A DNA stretch of 30,132 nt from a virus: positions 1 to 30,132 of the IMG/VR virus record IMGVR_UViG_3300005067_000011; one strand, given 5' to 3'. The notes under the pieces were generated by a model that did not search any database, was not told the DNA's origin, and was given only the letters and a program-made list of their open reading frames with translations. Below, piece by piece: positions 22,469 through 30,132 of the stretch. Position 1 is the first letter of the stretch; each line of letters begins with the position of its first letter. A program made the translations under genes and the position numbers.

Positions 22469-25400
22469 ATGGCAAAAATAGATACTCTTATTTATGAGCT
22501 TGGAATTGACGAAAAAGATTTTAAACGAGCTTTGGAAGCTGCTGAAATAAATTTTAAACAATTTCAAAAAACAGTAGAACAATCCGGAGATAATCTCAAA
22601 GTTGATGCCGATACTACTCCATTTCACAAAAACTTACAAAACGCCGAAAATCAATTTAAAACATTCACAAAAAATATAATAAAATTAGCTGGAAGTATAG
22701 TTATCGGAGCTGGGATAGCGTCTCAAGTAAAAGACGCTGTAAACTCTTTCACAAGCTTTGAGGAAGCTATGAAGCAAGTTGCTACTTTATCAGATGCTTC
22801 TGATGAAGAATTGAGACAAGTTGAAGATACTTTGCTGGAAATAGCAAAAGCCGGAGACTTCTCAGCTACAGAATTGGCAAATGCTTTTTATCAAGCTCTT
22901 TCTGCAACTGGAGATCTAGCTGAAGCAATGGCAGTCTTACAAGAAGCTAACAAAGCTGCTATTGGAGGTAATGCTGATTTATTTCAATCCGTCGATGGAT
23001 TGACTTCTATGTACAATGCTTGGAAACTTTCAATTGACGATTTGGCAAAAACGAATGATTTGCTTTTTACTGCTGTTAGAATGGGAAAAACAACAGTCGA
23101 TGAAATAGCTGGCAGTATAGGCAGAGTCGCTCCGTTGGCAGCTCAAGCTGGAGTAGGAATTGATGAAGTTTTGACAGCAGTTGCAGCTTTAACGTTGCAA
23201 GGTTCTTCTACTGCTGAAGCTATGACTCAGTTACGAGGAATTTTTTCATCTATGACCAAACCTTCCGAACAAGCTAAGAAAATGGCTGAAGAGCTTGGAA
23301 TACAATTTGATGTTACGGCTTTGAAATCGAAGGGATTGCAAGGAGTCTTGAATGATATAGCTGAAGCCACTGAAGGCGATTCTGCAAAAATGGCTATGCT
23401 TTTTGGAGAAGTTGAAGCTTTGAACGGAGTTTTGGCTCTTACTGGAAAAGGAGCTGAAGATTTTGCTGCTATATTAAGCGATATGGAAGTTAGCGCTGGT
23501 GCAACTAATGAAGCCGTCGCAAAAATGGAGACAGGATTAAAAGATACATTAGATAGACTTACAGGCTTAATCGATGTTATGAAAATTGAAGCTGCGAGAG
23601 CTTTTGCTCCATTCTTGACAAACGTTGTGGAAATAGCAACTGGATTTTTTGAATGGATACAAAATATGTCAGATGCCGAAAAAGCTATTCTCGGAGTTTC
23701 AAGTTCGTTGATAGTTATTATTCCACTCGTGAAGCAAATGTATACTTGGGTAACACTTTTGAAAACGGCTACAATGGGCTGGGTCGGAGCTTTGCAAGCT
23801 ATCGCTGGAGTTACAATCGCTGTAACTACGATAAAAGGCATATCCGATGAAATGAAAAAGCTTGAAGAAGCAACTACTGGGGCTAAAGACAGTGCAGAAG
23901 GATTTACTGATACTTTCAAATTCGATTCTCAAGCTGTTACTGATGTTTCAAATGAGATGAAAGCTATTAGCTCCGAAATTGAAACGGCGAGAAGAAACGC
24001 AAATAATTTGAACAATGCTCTTATTGATCTACAAGACGCTATTATTGACTACAATACGGAGTTGGCAAATGGAACTGAAAATTTAGATGATTCAAAGCAA
24101 AGAATTGATGATATATTAAATACTTATCCATCGTTGCAAAAAGCCGTTGAAATTGTCAATGGGCAGTATACAATTCAAAAAGAAGAATTACAAAACATAA
24201 TAGATTTAGAAAAGCAAAGATTAGAAGCTGAATTAGAAACATTGAGAAGTAGAAGAGATATGCTCGTGTGGCAAATGAATTCAGAATATTATCAAAGCCA
24301 AAGAAAAGGCATTGAAGAAAATCTAAAAGTAACTGAAAACGCTTTAAATCAATTAAAACAGGATATTGATAAAGTAGGCAGTTCTTTCAATGAGCTATTA
24401 CAACTTTCTAGTGGAATGTCTTATTTAGATATGCTTGGAGAAGCTTCTCCGTTGCTTAAAGAAATAGAGGAACTAGCTCAAGAGTGGGGAATAGATATTG
24501 AAGATACAATGAAAAAAGTTGAAAGTGGAACTGTTAGTATTGGTGAAGTAGTTAGAGTTTTTACTGATGAGCTAATTCAAAAGCAAATGGATTTAGAGAA
24601 GCAGATTTTTTCAAGTAAAGAAGCTTTGAATGAATTTGCAGCTCAAGAAGCAGAAATTGAATTACTAGATATTAGAATGAACGGATTAGAAAACACTATG
24701 GGGACATTAGAACAAACTGCGGAGAATGTATCAGAAGCAACATTAAAAACTACGATAGTTGAAAACGAAAGATTAAAGCAATTACAACAAGAAATTGAAT
24801 ATCACAAGGGACTTTTAGAACGATATAAAGAAGAAGAGGAAATCCAAGCCGAAACTTTGCAAAATATTATAAAATTAACTGAAAGCCTGAGAGATGAAGA
24901 AATTTCTCAAGCTAAGTCGGTTGAAGAGAAAATAGCAATATACGATTCATATATTCCTGTTATAGAAAATTATGAAGCTCAATTGGAAGATTTGGGAATC
25001 GAGACTAAAAAATCGCTTGAAGAAGTAAATAAAGAAATTGAGGATACTCAATCACTTCTGGCAAATGTTAAAGAGCCAGAAAGACAAGTGGATTTGCTGA
25101 ATGATTTAATCTCACTTACACAAAATCGTATGGATTTGGAAATGGAGTTAGCAAAAACTGAAGAGGAAAGAATATCAATTTTCACTCAATATCAAGATGA
25201 AATTGATATTTTGGAAGATAAAGTTAAATCTTTGAGCGAAACTGAAGTTGAAACAGAAGATAAAAGAGTAAAACTGCTAAATGATAGAATAGAAGCTAAT
25301 AAGAAATTAAAAGAAACTTACAAAGAAGAAGAAGATCAAAAATATTTCTTGAATGAAATTATTTCTGCATATGAACAATTGAGAGACGCTGAAGCCGATA

Positions 25401-27625
25401 ATGCTGATACTGTGGAAGGTCGAATAGAAGCTTTTAATAAATACTACGATATAATTCAAATGTATAAAAACGAATTAGAAGAAATAACTGAAACAGAAGA
25501 AGCTGCTACTGAAAGTACAATTGACAAAATAAAAGCTGATATAGAAGATTGGAACACAATGCTAAACAAAACAGAAAATATTGACAATCAAATAGAAGCT
25601 TTGAACAATTTAATCTCATTGACAGAGCAGTTAAAAGATGAAGAAATGGATGCTGCAAAAAATAGAGAAGAAGCTTTTGCTATTTGGGAGCAAAGAAATG
25701 CAGAAATTAAAATATATCAAGATAGATTGGAAGCGTTATCTGAAGCACAATCAAAAAATATTGATAATATCGAGAAAGAAATAGAAACTCAGCAAAGATT
25801 GCTGGATCAAGCTACCTCAATTGAGAAAAGAATAGAACTTTTGAACAATCTTGTGGGGCTTTATGAACGACTACGAGATACTGAAATACTGGCTGCAAAG
25901 TCAACAGAAGAAGCCGATGCTATTTACTGGAGTTATGAAAACACAATAAATAATTTAAAGAATGAAATTGAAGAATTGTCAGATACTGAGATGCAAAGAA
26001 TAAAAGCATTAGAATCTGAATTTGGAAAAGCAACTGGTGAAAGAAAAAAGTTAATAGCTGAAGAATTGCAAGCTTATTATGAAAGACAGGCAAAACTAAA
26101 CTTAATCGATGAAGAAGAATATAATCGTTTGATAAGCAATGCAAATGAATATGAAAGTTATTTAAATAGTTTAGTTGGCATGGAAGGAACTTATATTGAG
26201 CAAGCTAAAGAATTGCTAAGCGTTTTAGATGAACATCCTGAAACGATGAAAGAATTAGAGACTCAAATAACAAAAATCAAAATAGCTTTAGAAGAGTTAA
26301 ACAAGATTAGAAACGAGCTTGTGAGTAAAGAACTTGATACTTCTGAGATTGACAATTTTATAGAAGATTTAAATAACAAGCTTGAAGATACACAAAATAG
26401 AATAGCTGAGATAAATAAAGAACTTGAGAATCTTGTTAAAAGTCAGTTAGAAAAGGGCTTACAGGAAGTCGGAGACTTGCTCGTGTCGATTGGTCAAGCT
26501 TTGGGGCAAGACTGGAGTTTCTTTGCCGATATACTTAGAGAAATACCTGCGTATCTTGAACAAATTAAAATAGCTCAGGAATTGATGAACTTATCAAATC
26601 CGCTTGGCTGGATTGTTTTAGTTATTGATTTAGTTGAAAGAGTTATAAGTCTTGTAGACATTTGGAATAACGAATCGGCTAAATCTGAACAACTCGCAGA
26701 AGCAATAGCTGAACAACAAAGAGAAATAAACGAATATGTAAAAGAAAGAATTGACTTGAATAAAATTGAAGAAACGAGTTTGCAAAAAGTTTGGAATCAA
26801 TATCAGAACAATCAAAAAACAGTTGCAGAAATAGAAAAAGCTGAAGATGAACTAACCAAAATGATGGAGAAAAGAAAGAAAGTTCTTCAAGAAGCAAAAG
26901 AAGAAGAAGACAAATGGGATTTTTTGTGGTGGGGCACAGATGAAGAAAGAGTAGAACAGCTTGAAAATGAAGCTGCTCAGCTTGATGAAAAAATAGAAGA
27001 ACAAAAAAGAAAAATAGAAGAATTGAAAAATGAATTAATAACGTCTGGAGAATTTGCCTCGGCACTTGGAGTTGGAGCTGAAGATATAGAAAGTGATATT
27101 ATATCGGCTTTGGAAAATGCTCTTTCAGGAACGAATACATATGAGGATTTTGTAAGAAACTTCTCGGAAAGTATGGAAGAAAGTTTGAGAAACGCAATAA
27201 TAAAAGCAATGGTGGCAAAAGCACTCCAACAACAGATTGATGCTCTTGTTCAAATGATTTCAGAAAGTTATTCCGATGCTGAACTCACACAGGAAGAGCT
27301 AGAAGCAATTCGAGCCATGTACGAAGCTTTGATTGCACAATCCGAAAGCGTTTATGAAGACATAAAAGCTTTGGGATTTGATTTAGGAGAAACTGGCGGA
27401 GGGCAAGGAGAATATTCAGGAGCTGCAGAAATCTCGAGAACGATAACAGAAGAAACAGCAAATAGAATGATAGACTATCTTACAACGTTTCTTATACATT
27501 TGCAAAACATAGAGAGAAATACTTATGAAACTGCGAATGTTTTGAAAAATGGGATTATAAAAGTCAGTATCCAAGAATCAATCGGATTAACTATTGAAGA
27601 GATTAAGCAAGCTCAAGGCACATAA
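22469..27625 (+). CDS. Tail tape measure protein
   Basis: 1718 aa, SD GTAGGGAGCG. Residues about 95-300 are the TP901-type tape measure core (ATLSDASDEELRQVEDTLLE, ALSATGDLAEAMAVLQEANK, GIDEVLTAVAALTLQGSSTA). Hydrophobic spans occur near 70-85, 405-465 and 1370-1395 and may enter the host membrane at DNA delivery. Residues 766-1178 consist of five tandem ~84-residue coiled-coil repeats. More coiled coil lies near 1280-1345 and 1420-1530. Length sets tail length; at about 0.15 nm per residue (family rule) this gives a tail of very roughly 250 nm. No lysozyme or peptidase domain is seen. Confidence 0.95.
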   Translation: MAKIDTLIYELGIDEKDFKRALEAAEINFKQFQKTVEQSGDNLKVDADTTPFHKNLQNAENQFKTFTKNIIKLAGSIVIGAGIASQVKDAVNSFTSFEEAMKQVATLSDASDEELRQVEDTLLEIAKAGDFSATELANAFYQALSATGDLAEAMAVLQEANKAAIGGNADLFQSVDGLTSMYNAWKLSIDDLAKTNDLLFTAVRMGKTTVDEIAGSIGRVAPLAAQAGVGIDEVLTAVAALTLQGSSTAEAMTQLRGIFSSMTKPSEQAKKMAEELGIQFDVTALKSKGLQGVLNDIAEATEGDSAKMAMLFGEVEALNGVLALTGKGAEDFAAILSDMEVSAGATNEAVAKMETGLKDTLDRLTGLIDVMKIEAARAFAPFLTNVVEIATGFFEWIQNMSDAEKAILGVSSSLIVIIPLVKQMYTWVTLLKTATMGWVGALQAIAGVTIAVTTIKGISDEMKKLEEATTGAKDSAEGFTDTFKFDSQAVTDVSNEMKAISSEIETARRNANNLNNALIDLQDAIIDYNTELANGTENLDDSKQRIDDILNTYPSLQKAVEIVNGQYTIQKEELQNIIDLEKQRLEAELETLRSRRDMLVWQMNSEYYQSQRKGIEENLKVTENALNQLKQDIDKVGSSFNELLQLSSGMSYLDMLGEASPLLKEIEELAQEWGIDIEDTMKKVESGTVSIGEVVRVFTDELIQKQMDLEKQIFSSKEALNEFAAQEAEIELLDIRMNGLENTMGTLEQTAENVSEATLKTTIVENERLKQLQQEIEYHKGLLERYKEEEEIQAETLQNIIKLTESLRDEEISQAKSVEEKIAIYDSYIPVIENYEAQLEDLGIETKKSLEEVNKEIEDTQSLLANVKEPERQVDLLNDLISLTQNRMDLEMELAKTEEERISIFTQYQDEIDILEDKVKSLSETEVETEDKRVKLLNDRIEANKKLKETYKEEEDQKYFLNEIISAYEQLRDAEADNADTVEGRIEAFNKYYDIIQMYKNELEEITETEEAATESTIDKIKADIEDWNTMLNKTENIDNQIEALNNLISLTEQLKDEEMDAAKNREEAFAIWEQRNAEIKIYQDRLEALSEAQSKNIDNIEKEIETQQRLLDQATSIEKRIELLNNLVGLYERLRDTEILAAKSTEEADAIYWSYENTINNLKNEIEELSDTEMQRIKALESEFGKATGERKKLIAEELQAYYERQAKLNLIDEEEYNRLISNANEYESYLNSLVGMEGTYIEQAKELLSVLDEHPETMKELETQITKIKIALEELNKIRNELVSKELDTSEIDNFIEDLNNKLEDTQNRIAEINKELENLVKSQLEKGLQEVGDLLVSIGQALGQDWSFFADILREIPAYLEQIKIAQELMNLSNPLGWIVLVIDLVERVISLVDIWNNESAKSEQLAEAIAEQQREINEYVKERIDLNKIEETSLQKVWNQYQNNQKTVAEIEKAEDELTKMMEKRKKVLQEAKEEEDKWDFLWWGTDEERVEQLENEAAQLDEKIEEQKRKIEELKNELITSGEFASALGVGAEDIESDIISALENALSGTNTYEDFVRNFSESMEESLRNAIIKAMVAKALQQQIDALVQMISESYSDAELTQEELEAIRAMYEALIAQSESVYEDIKALGFDLGETGGGQGEYSGAAEISRTITEETANRMIDYLTTFLIHLQNIERNTYETANVLKNGIIKVSIQESIGLTIEEIKQAQGT
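24764..26002 (+). repeat. Five tandem ~84-codon repeats in the tape measure gene
   Basis: Units start at 24764, 25016, 25268, 25520 and 25760: three exact 252-bp steps, then 240 bp. Each unit has a leading helix of x-I-E-x-x-x-x-L-L type, a centre of L-x-N-(L/I)-I-x-L-x-x-x-L-R-D-x-E with A-K-(T/S)-x-E-E, a Y/W-rich turn, and a closing L-E-x-L-(S/T)-E-T-E. The DNA has diverged well beyond recent duplication. Confidence 0.8.
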
Positions 27626-27643
27626 TAGAAAAGAGGTGAAAAT

Positions 27644-28702
27644 ATGTCAGGTTTGATATTTGATGGAATCGATTTGCATAGCTTGAATTTTTATGTAACG
27701 TCAGATAGTAGAAGTGCTGAATATGATGAGGAAATACTTGAAATTGATGGAATGAACGGAGCTATTTCATTAAGTGAGAGATTGACTTCGAGAAATATAA
27801 CAGTAGGAGGCTTTGTTTTTGGAGAAGATACAAAAATAGCTGGCACAGTATCGGCAAAAAGTGGAAGTTATGAGCTAAATGGAGTTGGAACGAAATTCAC
27901 AAATTTAAGAATTGGGAACGATTTAAAAATAAATGGCAAAGTTTATAAAATCGCTAAAATAGTATCCGATACAAAATTGGAAATCGAAGGAACTTTTGAT
28001 ATAACTTTCACAAATGCAGAAGCTTGGCTAAAAGATTATTCTGTATGCATGAACAATTCAACAAAGTTATCGGAGTTAATCAGTACAGCAACAGCTAAAA
28101 CTCCAAAAGAGCTATTTTTTCCTGACACAAGTAAGTCTATATTTGTGAAACGTGGAACTACTCCGTTTATTTCAAGCGTATTCTCTGGAGCGACTTTTAA
28201 AGCATCGGCACAGAAAATTACTCTAAACTTCATAGCTCACGATCCATATTTCTACGGAGAAGAGTGGGCTTTAAATGGGGCTGTTTTAAATACGAAGTTA
28301 ATTGAAAGCGATGTATCGTATCCACTATTGGCAGCGTTTCATTCAGAAGATATTGAGTTCATGGCTATTACAAGTGCAAAAACAAAAGATGGCTGGGACT
28401 TAATCGATAGTAACGGATTTATTATTATTGATAGTACTTTTATCCCACAAACAGATTTTGCAATAACTTCATACAATGGCTTTGGTGGAAATGGCTTTGA
28501 GTGGCTACTATATATTGATGGAGCTGGAGACGGATTTGAATGGGAGTATACAAATCCGAGCACAATATTAACAATGATAACAACTGATATTGTTGGGAAT
28601 CCCGCAACAAGTTTAAATTTAGTAGATCATGTAGCTGAAGAGGGATATTGTATTTGGGAAATGGAAAATTCAAAAACAACTCTGGAGGTGCAAAATGTTT
28701 GA
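27644..28702 (+). CDS. Distal tail protein (Dit-like) with insertions
   Basis: 352 aa, SD AAGAGGTGAAA. The N-terminal part has Dit features (LIFDGIDLHSLNFYVTS; DGMNGAISLSERLTSRNITV), and KITLNFIAHDPYFYGEEWAL near residue 200 is the typical Dit ending of the ring domain. Residues 67-129 are an inserted small beta domain with the phage pattern ELNGVGTKFTNLRIGNDLKI and KIVSDTKLEIE. A C-terminal extension of about 130 residues, Gly/aromatic-rich (GFGGNGFEWLLYIDGAGDGF), may bind carbohydrate (inference). It overlaps the diversified target gene by 8 bp. Confidence 0.82.
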   Translation: MSGLIFDGIDLHSLNFYVTSDSRSAEYDEEILEIDGMNGAISLSERLTSRNITVGGFVFGEDTKIAGTVSAKSGSYELNGVGTKFTNLRIGNDLKINGKVYKIAKIVSDTKLEIEGTFDITFTNAEAWLKDYSVCMNNSTKLSELISTATAKTPKELFFPDTSKSIFVKRGTTPFISSVFSGATFKASAQKITLNFIAHDPYFYGEEWALNGAVLNTKLIESDVSYPLLAAFHSEDIEFMAITSAKTKDGWDLIDSNGFIIIDSTFIPQTDFAITSYNGFGGNGFEWLLYIDGAGDGFEWEYTNPSTILTMITTDIVGNPATSLNLVDHVAEEGYCIWEMENSKTTLEVQNV

Positions 28703-29738
28703 TTTCAGTAGAATAAAGTTTATTAGTGTAGACAAGATTACAGGTGCAAAAGTTGGTGAATACTCGAATACGTCAACGATAACGAGTGCCGATAACGATG
28801 TTGTAGATTATAAAGTAGAAATTCCACCAATTTATTACAAAACAGCTCTTGACGGAAACAAATGGAAACATTATCTTAGCTGGGATTATAAAATAGGTTA
28901 TGAGCTACATCCCGCTTTTATCCACAATGGCAAAGTTTGCATGAGAAGGCTCGGAGCTTTTGAAGCATCCATTGACGTGGATAATCGCTTGCGTTCAATT
29001 CCATTTGTGCAACCAACAACAGAGAAAACAATTGATGAATTTAGAACTGCTGCAAAAAATAGAACTCCAAACGCTGGAACCTATTATGGATTGAAAAACG
29101 GATACGACTATGGACTACTCGGATTATTATTTGCTCTGAAATATGGAAATTTAAACTCGCAATCATCTCTTAGTCAAGGAATAACAAATTTAAATTCTGG
29201 AACGGTCAATCACAGTCAAAATACTGGTCATACTCTATCACTTGGTTCGAACTCAGATGGGCAGGTAGAATTGACTACTCTCGAGAATGGCGCTACTTTT
29301 CAATCAGGGCAAACTGCAACACATCCATTCAGATTCTTATGGATGGAGAATTTATGGGGCAACGTTTGGGAATTTCTTGATGGCTTTATAAAAACAGCAG
29401 ATGGATTACATTTTGATGAAGAGAACAATAACGCAAATCCATCGGCTATGAAAGAATTTTATCCAAGAGAAGATGTTACAGAATATAAATTTGGATATGC
29501 AGATAAAGCAGATAAGAGAATCGGTTGGGGAATAGTTCCAGAATACAGCTTTAATGGAAGTTCCAGTACATATTTAACTGATTATTTATGGCTTAATACT
29601 GGCACTCGAGTCGCTCTGTCGGGTGCGTATTGGTATAATGGCTCTCTGGCCGGTTTGTTTTCGTTGCATCTGAGTAGTCTTTTGTCGTATTCTGTTCGGA
29701 ATATTGGCGCTCGTCTTGCTTCTTATGTTGAAATTTGA
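28695..29738 (+). CDS. DGR-diversified C-type-lectin/FGE-fold tail protein
   Basis: 347 aa, SD CTGGAGGTG, overlapping the Dit-like gene. The N-terminal third contains GYELHPAFIHNGKVCMRRLG AFEAS-type lines seen in phage DGR targets. The centre has FLWMENLWGNVWEFLDGF, as in formylglycine-enzyme/C-type-lectin folds. The last 39 variable residues (306-344) lie in the variable repeat and end GARLASYVEI. Variable positions cluster around GAYWYNGSLAGLFSLHLSSL, the surface loop of Mtd-like proteins. Most likely it is the receptor-binding tip protein. No Tal/gp18-like gene stands between it and Dit. Confidence 0.9.
   Translation: MFDFSRIKFISVDKITGAKVGEYSNTSTITSADNDVVDYKVEIPPIYYKTALDGNKWKHYLSWDYKIGYELHPAFIHNGKVCMRRLGAFEASIDVDNRLRSIPFVQPTTEKTIDEFRTAAKNRTPNAGTYYGLKNGYDYGLLGLLFALKYGNLNSQSSLSQGITNLNSGTVNHSQNTGHTLSLGSNSDGQVELTTLENGATFQSGQTATHPFRFLWMENLWGNVWEFLDGFIKTADGLHFDEENNNANPSAMKEFYPREDVTEYKFGYADKADKRIGWGIVPEYSFNGSSSTYLTDYLWLNTGTRVALSGAYWYNGSLAGLFSLHLSSLLSYSVRNIGARLASYVEI
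29610..29726 (+). repeat. DGR variable repeat (VR) in the target gene
   Basis: 117 bp, codons 306-344 of the target, 81% identical to 29801-29917. All 22 differences are at codon positions 1 or 2; none of 39 third positions differs. The invariant end CTCGTCTTGCTT (29710-29721) is probably part of the initiation-of-mutagenic-homing region. Confidence 0.9.
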
Positions 29739-29757
29739 CGGTTTATGCAAATTTCAA
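29728..29757. other. 9-bp inverted repeat just 3' of the VR
   Basis: TTGAAATTT (29728-29736) and AAATTTCAA (29749-29757) are perfect complements around a 12-nt loop. They begin one base after the last variable codon and include the stop codon. Hairpin or cruciform structures right after the VR stimulate retrohoming in studied DGRs, so a similar role is likely here. It is AT-rich and has a longer loop than the classical examples. Confidence 0.6.
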
Positions 29758-29800
29758 TAGATTTTTGTTGATTCTTTGAATTTTGGGGAAGAAAAAGTAA

Positions 29801-29917
29801 GTCGCTCTGTCGGGTGCGATTTGGGCTTATGGCTCTCCGGCCGGTTTGTTTGCGTTGGGTCTGAATTATCTTTTGTCGTCTTCTTCTCGGGCTCTTGGCC
29901 CTCGTCTTGCTTGTATT
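29801..29917 (+). repeat. Second DGR repeat: VR-like copy at the template position
   Basis: It begins right after an in-frame TAA and has no target-gene homology before or after the 117 bp, so its limits are those of a template repeat. It lies 108 bp before the reverse transcriptase start, the normal template place. Yet it contains only six or so adenines, and the mismatch pattern with the VR excludes it as the VR's direct adenine template. It resembles a mutagenised product of the same lost or distant template. No long frame codes through it. Confidence 0.85.
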
Positions 29918-30025
29918 TGCGCCTTTTTCTTTCCCGACCACTCGGTCAAATATAAAAATTGAGAAATTCACGTTAGTAAATGCAACTTATTGAAAGCGTG
30001 AAAAGTACAACAAGCAAGGTGATAT

Positions 30026-30132
30026 ATGAAAAGATATGGAAATCTTTTTAATCAAATAGTAGATATTAACAATTTATTATTAGCACATTCAAATGCGAGA
30101 AAGAATAAAACTTTTTATGAAGAAGTAAAAAT
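30026..30132 (+). CDS. DGR reverse transcriptase, N-terminus only
   Basis: The ATG at 30026 follows SD CAAGGTGAT. The 35 complete codons read MKRYGNLFNQIVDINNLLLA then HSNARKNKTFYEEVK, matching the opening of DGR reverse transcriptases (MKRYGNL-x(5)-I-x(3)-N-L-x-x-A-x-x-x-A-x-x-x-K). The gene is cut by the window end, so the catalytic YxDD and the adenine-error motif cannot be seen. It would copy the template RNA with errors at adenines. No Avd-like accessory gene lies between target and enzyme. Confidence 0.88.
   Translation, partial: MKRYGNLFNQIVDINNLLLAHSNARKNKTFYEEVK

Noticed and set aside
23227-23919. 230-aa frame on the - strand inside the tape measure gene
   Set aside because: It is a shadow of the strongly coding + strand frame and resembles no protein family.
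29801-29917. Calling this copy the ordinary DGR template repeat
   Set aside because: 18 of the 22 mismatches with the VR do not face an A in this copy, and testing the other direction or the opposite strand does not give a single-base rule either.
29723-29971. 82-aa reading frame on the - strand across the second repeat
   Set aside because: It is a mirror of the repeat and its flanks, basic and low in complexity, with no SD; nothing else in the window is coded on that strand.
1-30132. CRISPR arrays, tRNA genes, insertion sequences
   Set aside because: No spaced direct repeats, cloverleaf-like sequence or transposase gene was seen on either strand.

Overview
This window reads as a stretch of a low-GC, tailed (siphovirus-like) bacteriophage or prophage. 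GC is roughly one third by eye. Most Shine-Dalgarno (SD) sequences are strong AGGAGG types and arginine is mostly AGA/AGG. The head genes are of the SPP1 type (portal, MuF-like minor head protein, DUF4355-like scaffold, capsid protein E family). Together these suggest a Firmicutes host, with other low-GC anaerobes such as Fusobacteriota possible. All convincing genes are on the + strand. I see no integrase, repressor, tRNA or CRISPR.

Layout. (1) 1-3470: early genes, namely small unknown proteins, an excisionase-type HTH protein and a Bet/RecT single-strand annealing protein, with two terminators and one near-consensus promoter. (2) 3600-6995: a ribbon-helix-helix protein, small unknown and membrane proteins, then three winged-helix proteins. 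The last of these is a replication initiator with tandem 16-bp iterons and an AT-rich tract inside the gene, a likely phage origin. (3) 6992-12742: DnaB-like helicase, SSB, coiled-coil proteins, an Nmad1/DUF1599-like protein, unknown proteins and a DUF1064 nuclease-like protein, closed by a terminator. (4) 12754-20977: late promoter, terminase small and large subunits, portal, minor head protein, scaffold, decoration protein, major capsid protein, connector/stopper/terminator genes and major tail protein. (5) 20989-28702: a RusA-like resolvase with an apparent ATT start, tail assembly chaperone with a probable programmed -1 frameshift, a 1718-aa tape measure protein with five tandem ~84-aa repeats, and the distal tail protein. 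(6) 28695-30132: a diversity-generating retroelement (DGR), made up of a C-type-lectin/formylglycine-enzyme-fold target with a C-terminal variable repeat, a second repeat copy, and the first 35 codons of the DGR reverse transcriptase cut by the window end.

Two observations stand out. First, the second DGR repeat (29801-29917) sits where the template repeat (TR) normally lies, yet it cannot be an ordinary template for the variable repeat. The two copies differ at 22 of 117 positions, all at codon positions 1 or 2, and at 8 of these neither copy has an adenine. Both look like products of a third, AAT-rich template. Either the real template lies outside the window, or the template locus has been overwritten by its own mutagenised cDNA. 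Second, about 7.5 kb (6519-14028) almost entirely lacks the trinucleotide GAG/CTC in every frame. This even reaches the ribosome binding sites, which change from GGAGG to GGGGG. Both borders of this island fall inside genes, which suggests a recombined module from a lineage under strong selection against that motif.
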